From Phaeovulum veldkampii DSM 11550 (GTDB lineage Bacteria > Pseudomonadota > Alphaproteobacteria > Rhodobacterales > Rhodobacteraceae), in the NCBI RefSeq assembly GCF_003034995.1, contig NZ_PZKF01000008.1, positions 41,975 to 105,974 on the forward strand: a stretch of 64,000 bases of DNA, read 5' to 3'. The position numbers were made by a program, and so were the translations under genes. Positions 1 through 8,285 of the stretch are shown here, one piece after another; the first letter of the stretch is position 1, and each line of letters starts with the position of its first letter. Under the pieces are notes generated by a model. The model was not told the origin of the DNA and did not search any database. It was given only the letters and a program-made list of their open reading frames with translations.

Positions 1-554
1 ACGCGCAGACCCACGCCGCGGCGCAGGCCCTGACGCGGGCCGAGGCGGGCGATCTGGTGATCGACCGGGCCGGGCTGGCGGCGCTTCCCGTTGAAATCCG
101 CCGTCGCCTGCTGGCCGCCGCGCTGCGCTGGATCGCCACGTCTGATTATACCCCGCGCGGGGCCGATCTGGCGCGGCTGATGCGGGCGGTCGAGGCCGGG
201 CAGGGCGCCGCGCTGCACGGGTGTCTGGCCCGCCCCGAGGGCGCAAACCTGCGGCTTTGCCGCGAACCGGCTGCCGTTGCGGGCGTCACGGCGCGACCCG
301 GCGATCTGTGGGACGGGCGCTGGCGCCTGACCGGCCCCGCCACCGCCGAAGGCTGCCAGATCGCGGCGCTGGGCGAGGCTGGCCTTGCCCAGTGCCCCGA
401 CTGGCGCGCCAGCGGTCGGCCCCGGCTGGCGCTGAGCGCCGATCCGGCGGTGTGGCGGGCGGGGCATCTGGCGGCTGCGCCGCTGGCCGGTCTGGCGCTG
501 GGCTGGCAGGTTGAACTTGCGCGCGATTTTCCCTCATCGCTTTTCTCGCATTGA
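1..554 (+). CDS. tilS: tRNA(Ile)-lysidine synthase TilS, C-terminal part (5' end outside window)
   Basis: The frame is open from the left edge (codons from base 3) to a TGA at 552-554, so about 183 C-terminal residues are present and the N-terminal PP-loop ATPase domain is missing. The visible part matches the C-terminal substrate-binding region of alphaproteobacterial TilS: a helical stretch with alternating Arg/Leu, then a domain ending in Leu-Ala-Arg-Asp-Phe. TilS converts cytidine 34 of tRNA-Ile(CAU) to lysidine in the cytoplasm, so that the tRNA reads AUA. The call rests on these weak C-terminal features plus position directly before ftsH, the usual neighbour of tilS. Another TilS-like ATPase is unlikely. 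Confidence 0.8.
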   Translation, partial: AQTHAAAQALTRAEAGDLVIDRAGLAALPVEIRRRLLAAALRWIATSDYTPRGADLARLMRAVEAGQGAALHGCLARPEGANLRLCREPAAVAGVTARPGDLWDGRWRLTGPATAEGCQIAALGEAGLAQCPDWRASGRPRLALSADPAVWRAGHLAAAPLAGLALGWQVELARDFPSSLFSH

Positions 555-633
555 ACCTTTGCGCTTTATCCCTATTTTCAGTCCAAAGGCGCAGGGCACA
601 CCCCGGCGCCGTAGGACTGTTGGAGGACAACCT

Positions 634-2538
634 TTGGGTAACGCGCGCAATATCGCCTTCTGGGTCGTGCTGTTCCTGCTGATTCTGGCGCTGTTCAACC
701 TGTTCAGCGGCGGGCAGGGCACGATGAACGCCCGCTCGGTCAGCTATTCCGATTTCATCGGCCGCGTGGACAGTGGCGAGGTGGCAAGCGTCACGCTTGA
801 TGGCGAACAGGTCGTGTTCCGCGGCAATGACGGGGTGCAATATTCCACGGTCAAGCCGCAGACCGATGACATTACAGCCCGGCTGATCGACAACAAGGTC
901 GAGGTCAAGGTCGAGCGTCAGGAACAGTCGGGCATCATGTCGGTGATCGGCGTGTGGCTGCCGTTCCTTGTGCTGATCGGGATCTGGATCTTCTTCATGA
1001 ACCGGATGCAGGGCGGTGGCAAAGGCGGGGCAATGGGCTTTGGCAAAAGCCGCGCCAAGCTGCTGACCGAAAAGCATGGCCGCGTGACGTTTGACGATGT
1101 TGCGGGCATCGACGAGGCCAAGGAAGAGCTTGAAGAAATCGTCGAATTCCTGCGCAACCCGCAGAAATTCAGCCGCCTTGGCGGCAAGATCCCGAAGGGC
1201 GCTCTGCTGGTCGGCCCTCCGGGCACCGGTAAAACGCTGCTGGCGCGCGCGATTGCGGGCGAGGCGGGCGTGCCGTTCTTCACCATCTCGGGGTCGGATT
1301 TCGTGGAAATGTTCGTTGGTGTTGGCGCATCGCGTGTGCGCGACATGTTCGAACAGGCGAAAAAGAACGCCCCCTGCATCGTCTTTATCGACGAGATCGA
1401 CGCCGTGGGCCGGTCGCGCGGCGTGGGCATCGGCGGCGGCAATGACGAACGCGAACAGACGCTGAACCAGCTTCTGGTCGAAATGGACGGGTTCGAGGCG
1501 AATGAGGGCATCATTATCGTGGCCGCCACCAACCGCCGCGACGTGCTTGACCCCGCGCTGCTGCGTCCGGGCCGGTTTGACCGCCAGATCCATGTGCCGA
1601 ACCCCGACATCAAGGGCCGCGAAAAGATCCTGACCGTGCATGCCCGCAAGGTGCCGCAAGGCCCCGATGTGGACCTGCGCCTGATTGCGCGCGGCACGCC
1701 GGGCTTTTCGGGCGCCGATCTGGCCAATCTGGTGAACGAGGCCGCTCTTTTGGCGGCCCGCATCGGTCGCCGCTTTGTGACCATGGAAGATTTCGAGAAT
1801 GCCAAGGACAAGGTCATGCTGGGCGTTGAACGCCGCAGCATGGTGCTGACGCCCGAGCAGAAGGAAAAGACCGCCTATCACGAAGCAGGTCACGCCATCG
1901 TCGGCATGGCGCTGCCGAAATGCGACCCGGTCTACAAGGCTACGATCATCCCGCGCGGCGGCGCGCTGGGCATGGTCGTCAGCCTGCCCGAGATGGACCG
2001 GCTGAACATGCACAAGGACGAGGCCAAGCAGCGCATCGCCATGACCATGGCCGGCAAGGCCGCCGAGATCATCAAGTATGGCGAAGAAGGCGTGTCGAAC
2101 GGGCCTGCGGGCGACATCCAGCAGGCCAGCGCGCTGGCGCGCGCCATGGTGATGCGCTGGGGCATGTCCGACAAGGTGGGCTCGGTCGATTACGCCGAGG
2201 CACACGAGGGCTATTCCGGCAATACTGCGGGCTTTTCGGTGTCGGCCCATACCAAGGAACTGATCGAACAGGAGGTTAAAGACCTGATCGAGGAGGGCTA
2301 TGTTCTGGCCCGCAAGTTACTGATCGAGAAATCCGAGGAATTCGAGCGTCTGGCCAAGGGCCTGCTGGAATATGAAACCCTGACCGGCGAGGAAATCCGC
2401 CGCGTTACCCGCGGCGAGACGCTGGGTGGTGACGATGCCGGCTCGACGCCCACGGGCTCGATCCCCTCGGTCACGGCGATTCCGCGGACCAAGCCCGCAG
2501 CGCCCAAGGGCGATGCGGCCCCCGAACCCACCGTCTGA
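634..2538 (+). CDS. ftsH: ATP-dependent zinc metalloprotease FtsH
   Basis: FtsH is a membrane-anchored AAA+ protease that extracts and degrades membrane and short-lived soluble proteins, including LpxC and sigma-32 in other proteobacteria. The 634-residue product has a first membrane helix at residues 6-22, a periplasmic domain, a second helix near 102-123, Walker A GPPGTGKT at 194-201, Walker B VFIDEID at 250-256, the arginine-finger region, and the zinc site HEAGH at 416-420. The start is a TTG at 634: it has a GGAGG seven bases upstream and yields the usual N-terminus [11 protein letters not shown] longer frame from 511 would overlap tilS, and the next ATG (724) would remove the first membrane helix. 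The tail after residue 600 is low-complexity. Confidence 0.97.
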   Translation: MGNARNIAFWVVLFLLILALFNLFSGGQGTMNARSVSYSDFIGRVDSGEVASVTLDGEQVVFRGNDGVQYSTVKPQTDDITARLIDNKVEVKVERQEQSGIMSVIGVWLPFLVLIGIWIFFMNRMQGGGKGGAMGFGKSRAKLLTEKHGRVTFDDVAGIDEAKEELEEIVEFLRNPQKFSRLGGKIPKGALLVGPPGTGKTLLARAIAGEAGVPFFTISGSDFVEMFVGVGASRVRDMFEQAKKNAPCIVFIDEIDAVGRSRGVGIGGGNDEREQTLNQLLVEMDGFEANEGIIIVAATNRRDVLDPALLRPGRFDRQIHVPNPDIKGREKILTVHARKVPQGPDVDLRLIARGTPGFSGADLANLVNEAALLAARIGRRFVTMEDFENAKDKVMLGVERRSMVLTPEQKEKTAYHEAGHAIVGMALPKCDPVYKATIIPRGGALGMVVSLPEMDRLNMHKDEAKQRIAMTMAGKAAEIIKYGEEGVSNGPAGDIQQASALARAMVMRWGMSDKVGSVDYAEAHEGYSGNTAGFSVSAHTKELIEQEVKDLIEEGYVLARKLLIEKSEEFERLAKGLLEYETLTGEEIRRVTRGETLGGDDAGSTPTGSIPSVTAIPRTKPAAPKGDAAPEPTV

Positions 2539-2550
2539 TCGGCCACAGCC

Positions 2551-3321
2551 ATGAGCGACTGGAGCCCCGAAACCTACTCCCGGTTTCGGGGCTTGCGTTT
2601 GCGCCCCGCGCTGGACCTGATCGCCCGGATCGGGGCGCTGCCGCCGGGGGATCTGGTCGATCTGGGTTGTGGCAATGGGGCGGTGGGGCCGGCGCTGCGC
2701 GCGCGCTTTGCCGGGCGGCGGCTGGTGGGCATCGACGCCTCGCCCGCGATGCTGGAGGCGGCGGCGGCAACCGGCGCCTATGACGCGCTGACCGGGGGCG
2801 ATGTGGCGGGCTGGCAACCCGAAACCCCGCCCGCGCTGATCTTTTCCAACGCGCTGCTGCACTGGTTGCCTGACCATGCCGCGCTGCTGCACCGGCTGGC
2901 CGGGCTGCTGGTGCCGGGCGGTGTGCTGGCAGTGCAGATGCCACGCCAGCACAGCGCCCCCAGCCATCGTTTCCTGCGCGATTTCGCCGCTGAAATGTTC
3001 CCGGACCGTTTTGATTTCAGCCATTGGCAACCGCCGGTGGCGATGCCGGCCGATTATCACCGCATGCTGGCGCCGCTGGGGGCGGTCGATGTCTGGCAGA
3101 CCGATTATGTTCAGCGGCTGGAGGCGAGCGCGGCGGGCCATCCGGTGCGCCGCTTTACCGAGGCGACCGCGATGCGACCGTTTCTCGACAAGATGACCGA
3201 GGCCGAGGCGGCCACCTTTGCCGCGCGCTATGACGCGGCGCTTGCAGCGGCCTATCCGGTGGAACAGGATGGCGGTGTGCTGTTCCCCTTCCGCCGTCTG
3301 TTCTTCACGCTGACGGTCTGA
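2551..3321 (+). CDS. tam: trans-aconitate 2-methyltransferase-like SAM methyltransferase
   Basis: This 256-residue class I SAM-dependent methyltransferase has motif I LVDLGCGNGAVG at 35-46 and an acidic residue in IDAS after the second strand. The Tam subfamily is suggested by the opening SDWSPETYSRF, by SNALLHWLPDH in the middle, by PRQ before the cap domain, and by a final FPFRRLFF. Tam methylates trans-aconitate, the damaging by-product that inhibits aconitase. The gene starts 12 bases after ftsH on the same strand and is probably co-transcribed. The exact substrate is inferred from the family. A relative acting on another small carboxylate is possible. Confidence 0.8.
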   Translation: MSDWSPETYSRFRGLRLRPALDLIARIGALPPGDLVDLGCGNGAVGPALRARFAGRRLVGIDASPAMLEAAAATGAYDALTGGDVAGWQPETPPALIFSNALLHWLPDHAALLHRLAGLLVPGGVLAVQMPRQHSAPSHRFLRDFAAEMFPDRFDFSHWQPPVAMPADYHRMLAPLGAVDVWQTDYVQRLEASAAGHPVRRFTEATAMRPFLDKMTEAEAATFAARYDAALAAAYPVEQDGGVLFPFRRLFFTLTV

Positions 3322-3354
3322 TCGGGCGGCGCAGGACGAGGGAGAGCCGGAATT

Positions 3355-5022
3355 TTGCTGACAGACATCGAAATCGCGCGCGCCGCGAAAAAACGCCCGA
3401 TTGCCGAGATCGGCGCGAAACTGGGCATCCCCGAGGCGGCGCTGATCCCCTACGGGCGCGACAAGGCCAAGGTTGACCGCAGTTTCATTGCAGGGCTGGA
3501 CGACCGGGCCGAGGGGCGGCTGATCCTGGTCACCGCGGTCAGCCCGACGCCCGCGGGCGAGGGCAAGACCACCACCACCGTGGGCCTGGGCGACGCGTTG
3601 GCGCGGATCGGCAAGCGCACGGCGATCTGCATCCGCGAGGCAAGCCTTGGCCCCAACTTCGGCATGAAGGGGGGCGCTGCGGGGGGCGGGCTGTCACAGA
3701 TCGTGCCGATGGAGGAGATGAACCTTCACTTCACCGGCGATTTCCACGCGATTACGGCGGCGCATAATCTGCTGGCGGCGATGATCGACAATCATATCCA
3801 CTGGGGCAACGCGCTTGACCTGGACCCGCGGCGGATCACCTGGCGGCGGGTGATGGACATGAACGACCGCGCGCTGCGCGACATCGTGGTGGGGCTTGGT
3901 GGCCCGGCCAACGGCTATGCGCGCGAGACGGGTTTTGACATCACCGTGGCGTCAGAGGTGATGGCGATCTTGTGTCTCGCGCGCGATCTGGACGATCTGC
4001 AAGACCGGCTGGGCCGGATCGTGGTGGGCTATCGGCGCGACAAGACCGCGGTCACTTGCCGCGACCTCAAGGCCGATGGCGCGATGACGGTGTTGTTGCG
4101 CGAGGCGTTGCAGCCCAATCTGGTGCAGACGCTGGAAAACACCCCGGCCTTTGTTCATGGTGGGCCGTTTGCCAATATCGCGCATGGCTGCAATTCGGTC
4201 ATGGCCACGGGCACGGCGCTGAAACTGGCCGATTATGTGGTGACCGAGGCGGGTTTTGGTGCTGATCTGGGGGCCGAGAAATTCTTTGACATCAAGTGTC
4301 GCAAGGCCGGGCTGAAGCCCGCGGCGGCGGTGATCGTGGCCACGGTGCGGGCGCTGAAGATGCATGGCGGTGTGGCGCGGGCCGATCTGGCGCGCGAAGA
4401 TGTGGCGGCGCTGCGGGTGGGCTGTGCCAACCTTGGTCGCCATATCGAGAATGTGCGCGGCTTTGGCGTGCCGGTGGTGGTGGCGATCAACCATTTCGCC
4501 GCCGACACCCCGGCCGAGATCGCCGCGCTTCAGGCCTATGTGGCCGGGCAGGGCGCCGAGGCGATCTTGTGCGATCACTGGGCAAGGGGCGGCGCTGGCG
4601 CAGAGGATCTGGCCCGCCGCGTTGTGGCGCTGGCCGAAGCGGGTGCGCGTTTTGCCCCGCTTTACCCCGACGATCTGCCCCTGTGGGACAAGATCGAGAC
4701 GATCGCACGGCGGATCTATCACGCGGGCGAGGTGGCGGCCGACCCGGCCGTGCGCGCCCAGCTTGCGGCCTTCGAGGCGGCGGGCCACGGTCCTCTTCCG
4801 GTCTGCATGGCAAAGACGCAATACAGCTTTTCCACTGACCCCGCGTTGCGGGGGGCGCCCTCGGGGCATGTGGTGCCGGTGCGCGAGGTGCGGCTGGCCG
4901 CAGGCGCGGGCTTTGTGGTCGCGATCTGCGGTGAGATCATGACCATGCCGGGCCTGCCACGGGTGCCCGCCGCCGAAAGCATCGGGCTGGATCAGGCCGG
5001 AAACGTCGTCGGGCTGTTCTGA
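3355..5022 (+). CDS. fhs: Formate--tetrahydrofolate ligase
   Basis: The enzyme makes 10-formyl-THF from formate, THF and ATP. The 555-residue length is standard. The ATP-binding loop [10 protein letters not shown] lies at 65-74, followed by the conserved [20 protein letters not shown] region (positions about 94-113) and the [17 protein letters not shown] segment. The start is a TTG at 3355 with GGAGAG at 3341-3346. It is the first gene of a one-carbon group with the AroQ-like gene and folD. In Rhodobacteraceae this pair interconverts formate and methylene-THF, for example during demethylation of betaine-type compounds or serine synthesis. That physiological role is inference. Confidence 0.97.
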   Translation: MLTDIEIARAAKKRPIAEIGAKLGIPEAALIPYGRDKAKVDRSFIAGLDDRAEGRLILVTAVSPTPAGEGKTTTTVGLGDALARIGKRTAICIREASLGPNFGMKGGAAGGGLSQIVPMEEMNLHFTGDFHAITAAHNLLAAMIDNHIHWGNALDLDPRRITWRRVMDMNDRALRDIVVGLGGPANGYARETGFDITVASEVMAILCLARDLDDLQDRLGRIVVGYRRDKTAVTCRDLKADGAMTVLLREALQPNLVQTLENTPAFVHGGPFANIAHGCNSVMATGTALKLADYVVTEAGFGADLGAEKFFDIKCRKAGLKPAAAVIVATVRALKMHGGVARADLAREDVAALRVGCANLGRHIENVRGFGVPVVVAINHFAADTPAEIAALQAYVAGQGAEAILCDHWARGGAGAEDLARRVVALAEAGARFAPLYPDDLPLWDKIETIARRIYHAGEVAADPAVRAQLAAFEAAGHGPLPVCMAKTQYSFSTDPALRGAPSGHVVPVREVRLAAGAGFVVAICGEIMTMPGLPRVPAAESIGLDQAGNVVGLF

Positions 5023-5084
5023 TCGACAGGGTTGAGATTGCCGCCGAAACCGGGCACAAGCGCGCCAACTAAAAGGGGGCGTTG

Positions 5085-5390
5085 ATGCGGGAACTCGACG
5101 GTATTTCCTCGATGGCCGAACTGCGCGCCGAGATCGACGCGCTGGATGCGCGGCTGGTTGCGGGCCTTGCCGCGCGCGCGCGTCTGATCGACCGGGCGAT
5201 TGCGCTGAAACCGGCTGAGGGCCTGCCTGCCCGCATTGACGCACGGGTGGAAGACGTGGTTGCCAAGGTGCGCGCGCGGGCCATGGCCGAAGGGCTGGAG
5301 GCGGATCTGGTTGAAACGCTGTGGCGGCAGATCATCGACTGGTCGATCAAGCGCGAAGAGGCGGTTCTGGGAAAGGGAGAGGGCGCATGA
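5085..5390 (+). CDS. AroQ-type chorismate mutase-like protein
   Basis: This is a 101-residue all-helical protein of the AroQ family (chorismate mutase type II; also the fold of isochorismate pyruvate lyase PchB). Visible features are the opening [20 protein letters not shown] helix with the usual acidic and Arg/Leu pattern, an Arg-rich second helix, and a last helix [21 protein letters not shown] at 5085 is chosen because AAAAGGGGG lies just upstream; a TTG one codon earlier is possible. It sits between fhs and folD and overlaps folD by four bases. An aromatic-acid enzyme in a folate operon is odd. It may supply prephenate, or have a different substrate linked to folate (chorismate is also the pABA precursor). 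Confidence 0.8.
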   Translation: MRELDGISSMAELRAEIDALDARLVAGLAARARLIDRAIALKPAEGLPARIDARVEDVVAKVRARAMAEGLEADLVETLWRQIIDWSIKREEAVLGKGEGA

Positions 5391-6277
5391 GTGCCACGAT
5401 CATTGACGGCAAGGCCTTTGCCGAACGGCTGCGCGGCCGCGTGGCTGCCCATGTGACCCGGCTGAAGGACGGCCACGGCCTGACCCCCGGTCTGGCCGTG
5501 GTGCTGGTGGGCGAAGACCCGGCCAGCCAGGTCTATGTGCGCAACAAGGGCAAGCAGACGCAGGAAACCGGCATGGCCAGTTTCGAGCACAAGCTGCCCG
5601 CCGACACGACCGAGGCCGATTTGCTGGCGCTGATCGCGCGGCTGAATGCGGCGCCTGCGGTGCATGGCATTCTGGTGCAACTGCCGCTGCCCGCGCATCT
5701 GAACGCCGAACTGGTGATCAACGCCATTGACCCGGCCAAGGATGTGGACGGGTTCCACATCTCGAATGTGGGGCTGTTGGGCACCGGGCAAAAGGCGATG
5801 GTGCCCTGTACCCCGCTGGGCTGCCTGATGCTGCTGCGCGACCATCTGGGCAGCCTGTCGGGGCTGGAGGCGGTGGTCGTGGGCCGGTCCAACATCGTGG
5901 GCAAACCGATGGCCCAATTGCTGCTGGGCGAGAGCTGCACCGTGACCATTGCCCATTCGCGGACCCGGACAATCGAGGCGGTGTGCCGGCGCGCCGACAT
6001 TCTGGTGGCCGCCGTGGGCCGCCCCGAAATGATCACCGGCGACTGGATCAAGCCGGGCGCCACGGTGATCGACGTGGGCATCAACCGGGTCGAACGCGAT
6101 GGCAAGATGCGGCTGGTGGGCGATGTCGATTTCGCCAGCGCGGTGGGCGTGGCGGGGGCAATCACCCCGGTGCCGGGCGGGGTGGGGCCGATGACCATCG
6201 CCTGCCTGCTGGCCAATACCGTCACCGCTGCCTGCCGCGCGCATGGCCTGGCAGAACCCGAAGGGCTGACGGCCTGA
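5387..6277 (+). CDS. folD: Bifunctional methylenetetrahydrofolate dehydrogenase / methenyltetrahydrofolate cyclohydrolase FolD
   Basis: FolD oxidises 5,10-methylene-THF with NADP and hydrolyses the methenyl product to 10-formyl-THF. The 296-residue protein has the catalytic YVRNKGKQ segment (Tyr50 and Lys54), the KDVDGFH loop, the dinucleotide-binding GRSNIVGKP loop, and the C-terminal [11 protein letters not shown] signature. The ATG at 5387 overlaps the stop of the chorismate-mutase-like gene as ATGA, and a longer in-frame extension from 5321 lies inside that gene. With fhs it gives a reversible route between formate and methylene-THF. Confidence 0.97.
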   Translation: MSATIIDGKAFAERLRGRVAAHVTRLKDGHGLTPGLAVVLVGEDPASQVYVRNKGKQTQETGMASFEHKLPADTTEADLLALIARLNAAPAVHGILVQLPLPAHLNAELVINAIDPAKDVDGFHISNVGLLGTGQKAMVPCTPLGCLMLLRDHLGSLSGLEAVVVGRSNIVGKPMAQLLLGESCTVTIAHSRTRTIEAVCRRADILVAAVGRPEMITGDWIKPGATVIDVGINRVERDGKMRLVGDVDFASAVGVAGAITPVPGGVGPMTIACLLANTVTAACRAHGLAEPEGLTA

Positions 6278-6290
6278 TCCGCCGCCCCTG

Positions 6291-6725
6291 CTAGGCCAGG
6301 GGGCCGGGATCGACCGGCACCATGGTGCCCTGCAACACCGCGATCAGCTTGCGCGCGCCGTCTGGTGCCTCGGCCTCGACCTCGGCGGTGACCACGCTCA
6401 GCCGCCGCCCGGCCTTGACCACGCGGCCCCGCGCGATCAGCCGGCCCCCCGCGGCAGGTGCCAGAAGGTTGATCTTCATCTCGGCCGTCATCACCTCGGC
6501 CCCCGGCGCCATCAGCGTCAGCGCGGCATAGCCCGCCGCGGTGTCACCCAGCGCAAATGTCAGCCCGGCATGGCCCATGCCATGCTGCTGGCGTGCCAGC
6601 GGCAGGATCGGGGCTGCGATCTCGCACAGGCCCGGCTCGATCCGCGTGATTGCGGCGCCGAATGTCTGCATCAGGGATTGTTGAGCAAAGCTGTTCGTGA
6701 TGCGGTCGGCGCTGGTCGGTGTCAT
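6291..6725 (-). CDS. PaaI-family hot-dog thioesterase
   Basis: The 144-residue single hot-dog domain has the helix-start pattern GMGHAGLTFALGDTAAGYAAL, where the Asp corresponds to the catalytic position in PaaI-like acyl-CoA thioesterases (usual form HGG...ADTAAG). It would hydrolyse an acyl- or aryl-CoA, with the substrate unknown. A strong AAGGAGA precedes the ATG. The gene points toward folD, which ends 13 bases away on the other strand, and is divergent from the LytTR gene. No phenylacetate genes are nearby, so this is a generic PaaI relative and not PaaI itself. Confidence 0.75.
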   Translation of the reverse strand: MTPTSADRITNSFAQQSLMQTFGAAITRIEPGLCEIAAPILPLARQQHGMGHAGLTFALGDTAAGYAALTLMAPGAEVMTAEMKINLLAPAAGGRLIARGRVVKAGRRLSVVTAEVEAEAPDGARKLIAVLQGTMVPVDPGPLA

Positions 6726-6822
6726 GCGGGTCTCCTTTGCAACGATTTTGCTCGCGGCGATGTAATGTTGGCAAGATCATTGCGCCGACAGTCGCAAACG
6801 CGTATCAAACCGTCGTATTTCA

Positions 6823-7749
6823 ATGACGATGTCGGTGCTTATGTCACGATTTGTTGTGCGATGGCTGGCCCTGCTGCAGGCTCCGGCAGTGCCTGTCAGT
6901 TGGGCGGTGTTCTCGCTTCTGGGCATTGTCGCTGGCCCTTTTGGCACGTTGGAGGGGCTTTCGGGTCCGCAGCGGCTGCTGTTCTGGCCCGTGGTCATCG
7001 GGGCGGGCATTGTCTTGTGCGCCGGGCTGCGAGTGATGGTGGTCGAGGTGTTTGGCTTGCGCGGCGATCTGGTCGGCGCGCCGGTTCTGGCAGTGCTGGC
7101 CGCGGTGGTCATGACGCCACCGCTTTACGCAGCAACGGTCCAGTTCTTGCCTGAGTCGCAGGCGATGCGGCTGCATTGGGTCGAACTTGGTGGGCTGGTG
7201 TTTTTGTGCTCGATCAGCGTCAGCGCGATGCGTTATGCGCTGGCGCAGCAGCCGCGGGGGGCGGCGGCCAACCCGACGCCCGCCAGCCCGGCGCCCGCGG
7301 AGGTGGCCCCGCACAGCGCCGCGCCGCGGCTGATGGCACGGCTTGATCCGGCTTTGCGGGCGCCGCTGATCCGGCTGTCGGTGCGGGATCACTATGTTGA
7401 TGTGGTGACAGGCGCCGGGCAGGCCAGCCTGTTGATGCGCTTTGCGGACGCGCTGGCTGAACTTGACGGGGTCTGCGGGCTGCGGGTGCATCGGTCGCAC
7501 TGGGTTGCGCTGGATGCGGTGAGCAGAGCCGAGCGGCGCGCAGGCAAGGTGCAGGTGCGGCTGTGCGACGGCAGCGCGGTGCCGGTGTCGCGGCCCTATC
7601 AGCCCGACCTGATCGAGCGTGGCCTGCTGACGCCGGCTCAGCGCGGCATCGGTAGCGCCAGCGCGCGCGGCCCGGTCAGCACCGCCAGCGCCTCGGGGCG
7701 CATCAGCCGCGCCAGCGCCGGATCAGACGACAGCAACCCGCCGGTATAG
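6823..7749 (+). CDS. Membrane-anchored LytTR-domain DNA-binding protein
   Basis: The 308-residue protein has four predicted membrane helices in about residues 10-140, an Ala/Pro-rich linker near 142-168, and a LytTR DNA-binding domain at about 170-275 (RLSVRDHYVDVV, LRVHRSHWVALDAV, and the closing VPVSRPYQPDLIERGLL). Membrane-bound LytTR regulators act as one-component transcription factors, and no histidine kinase is adjacent. After the domain the frame continues for about 34 Ser/Ala/Arg-rich residues that are antisense to pdeM. This overlap of 112 bases is unusual, and the tail is probably unstructured. The start is uncertain: ATGs at 6823, 6829 and 6841 have no good ribosome-binding site. 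Targets are unknown. Confidence 0.75.
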   Translation: MTMSVLMSRFVVRWLALLQAPAVPVSWAVFSLLGIVAGPFGTLEGLSGPQRLLFWPVVIGAGIVLCAGLRVMVVEVFGLRGDLVGAPVLAVLAAVVMTPPLYAATVQFLPESQAMRLHWVELGGLVFLCSISVSAMRYALAQQPRGAAANPTPASPAPAEVAPHSAAPRLMARLDPALRAPLIRLSVRDHYVDVVTGAGQASLLMRFADALAELDGVCGLRVHRSHWVALDAVSRAERRAGKVQVRLCDGSAVPVSRPYQPDLIERGLLTPAQRGIGSASARGPVSTASASGRISRASAGSDDSNPPV

Positions 7750-8285
7750 GCGCCAAAGGCGGGCAGGATCACCCGCGCCGCGTCGATCAGAAAGGCCGGG
7801 CGCGCGGGGCCGCGCCCGATCCGCGCCTTGGGGTGATAATGGCCCGACACTTCGCCTGACGTTCCCGGCTGCGCGATATGGCGCAAGGTCAGCGGCCCCA
7901 GCCGCAGTTCGGCCAGATGGCTGCCGCCCAGGGCCACCGGCCCCGGATCGTGGTTGCCCGCGATCCAGACCCAGCGCCGCCCGGCCATCAGGCGGGTCAG
8001 CCACAGCGCCTCGGGTTCGGGCAGGTCGGCAGCAGCCAGATCGTCGAAACTGTCGCCCAGGCAGATCACCTGCGCGGGGGCTGTCGCCGCGATCTCGGCA
8101 TCCAGCCGCGCGAGCGTTTCGGCGGTGTCATAGGGCGGCAGCAGGGTGCCGCGCCGCGCAAGGCGGGCTGCTTTGCCAAAATGCAGGTCAGACACGATCA
8201 GCGCCCGTTCGGCGGCCAGCCACAGCGTGCCCGCCCCCCGCGCGATCAGCGCCGTGCCGTTCAGGTTGAAGGCGTGGCCGGTCAA
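7638..8285 (-). CDS. pdeM: Ligase-associated DNA damage response endonuclease PdeM
   Basis: This is a 215-residue calcineurin-like metallophosphoesterase. Metal-binding motifs appear in order: SDLHFGK (32-38), CLGDSFDD, GNHDPG, and GHYHPK near the end. PdeM is the nuclease member of a repair set that usually includes an Lhr-type helicase, a beta-CASP exonuclease and an ATP-dependent DNA ligase. Here the helicase lies 3.2 kb away beyond polA, and no ligase is in the window. The start is TTG at 8285, overlapping the polA stop as TTGA, so it is probably translationally coupled to polA. Its 3' end overlaps the LytTR gene tail to tail. Confidence 0.85.
   Translation of the reverse strand: MTGHAFNLNGTALIARGAGTLWLAAERALIVSDLHFGKAARLARRGTLLPPYDTAETLARLDAEIAATAPAQVICLGDSFDDLAAADLPEPEALWLTRLMAGRRWVWIAGNHDPGPVALGGSHLAELRLGPLTLRHIAQPGTSGEVSGHYHPKARIGRGPARPAFLIDAARVILPAFGAYTGGLLSSDPALARLMRPEALAVLTGPRALALPMPR

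Noticed and set aside
286..2250. Long minus-strand open frame (654 codons) across ftsH
   Set aside because: It is antisense to ftsH, His/Arg/Asp-rich with no family motif. It is a high-GC shadow frame.
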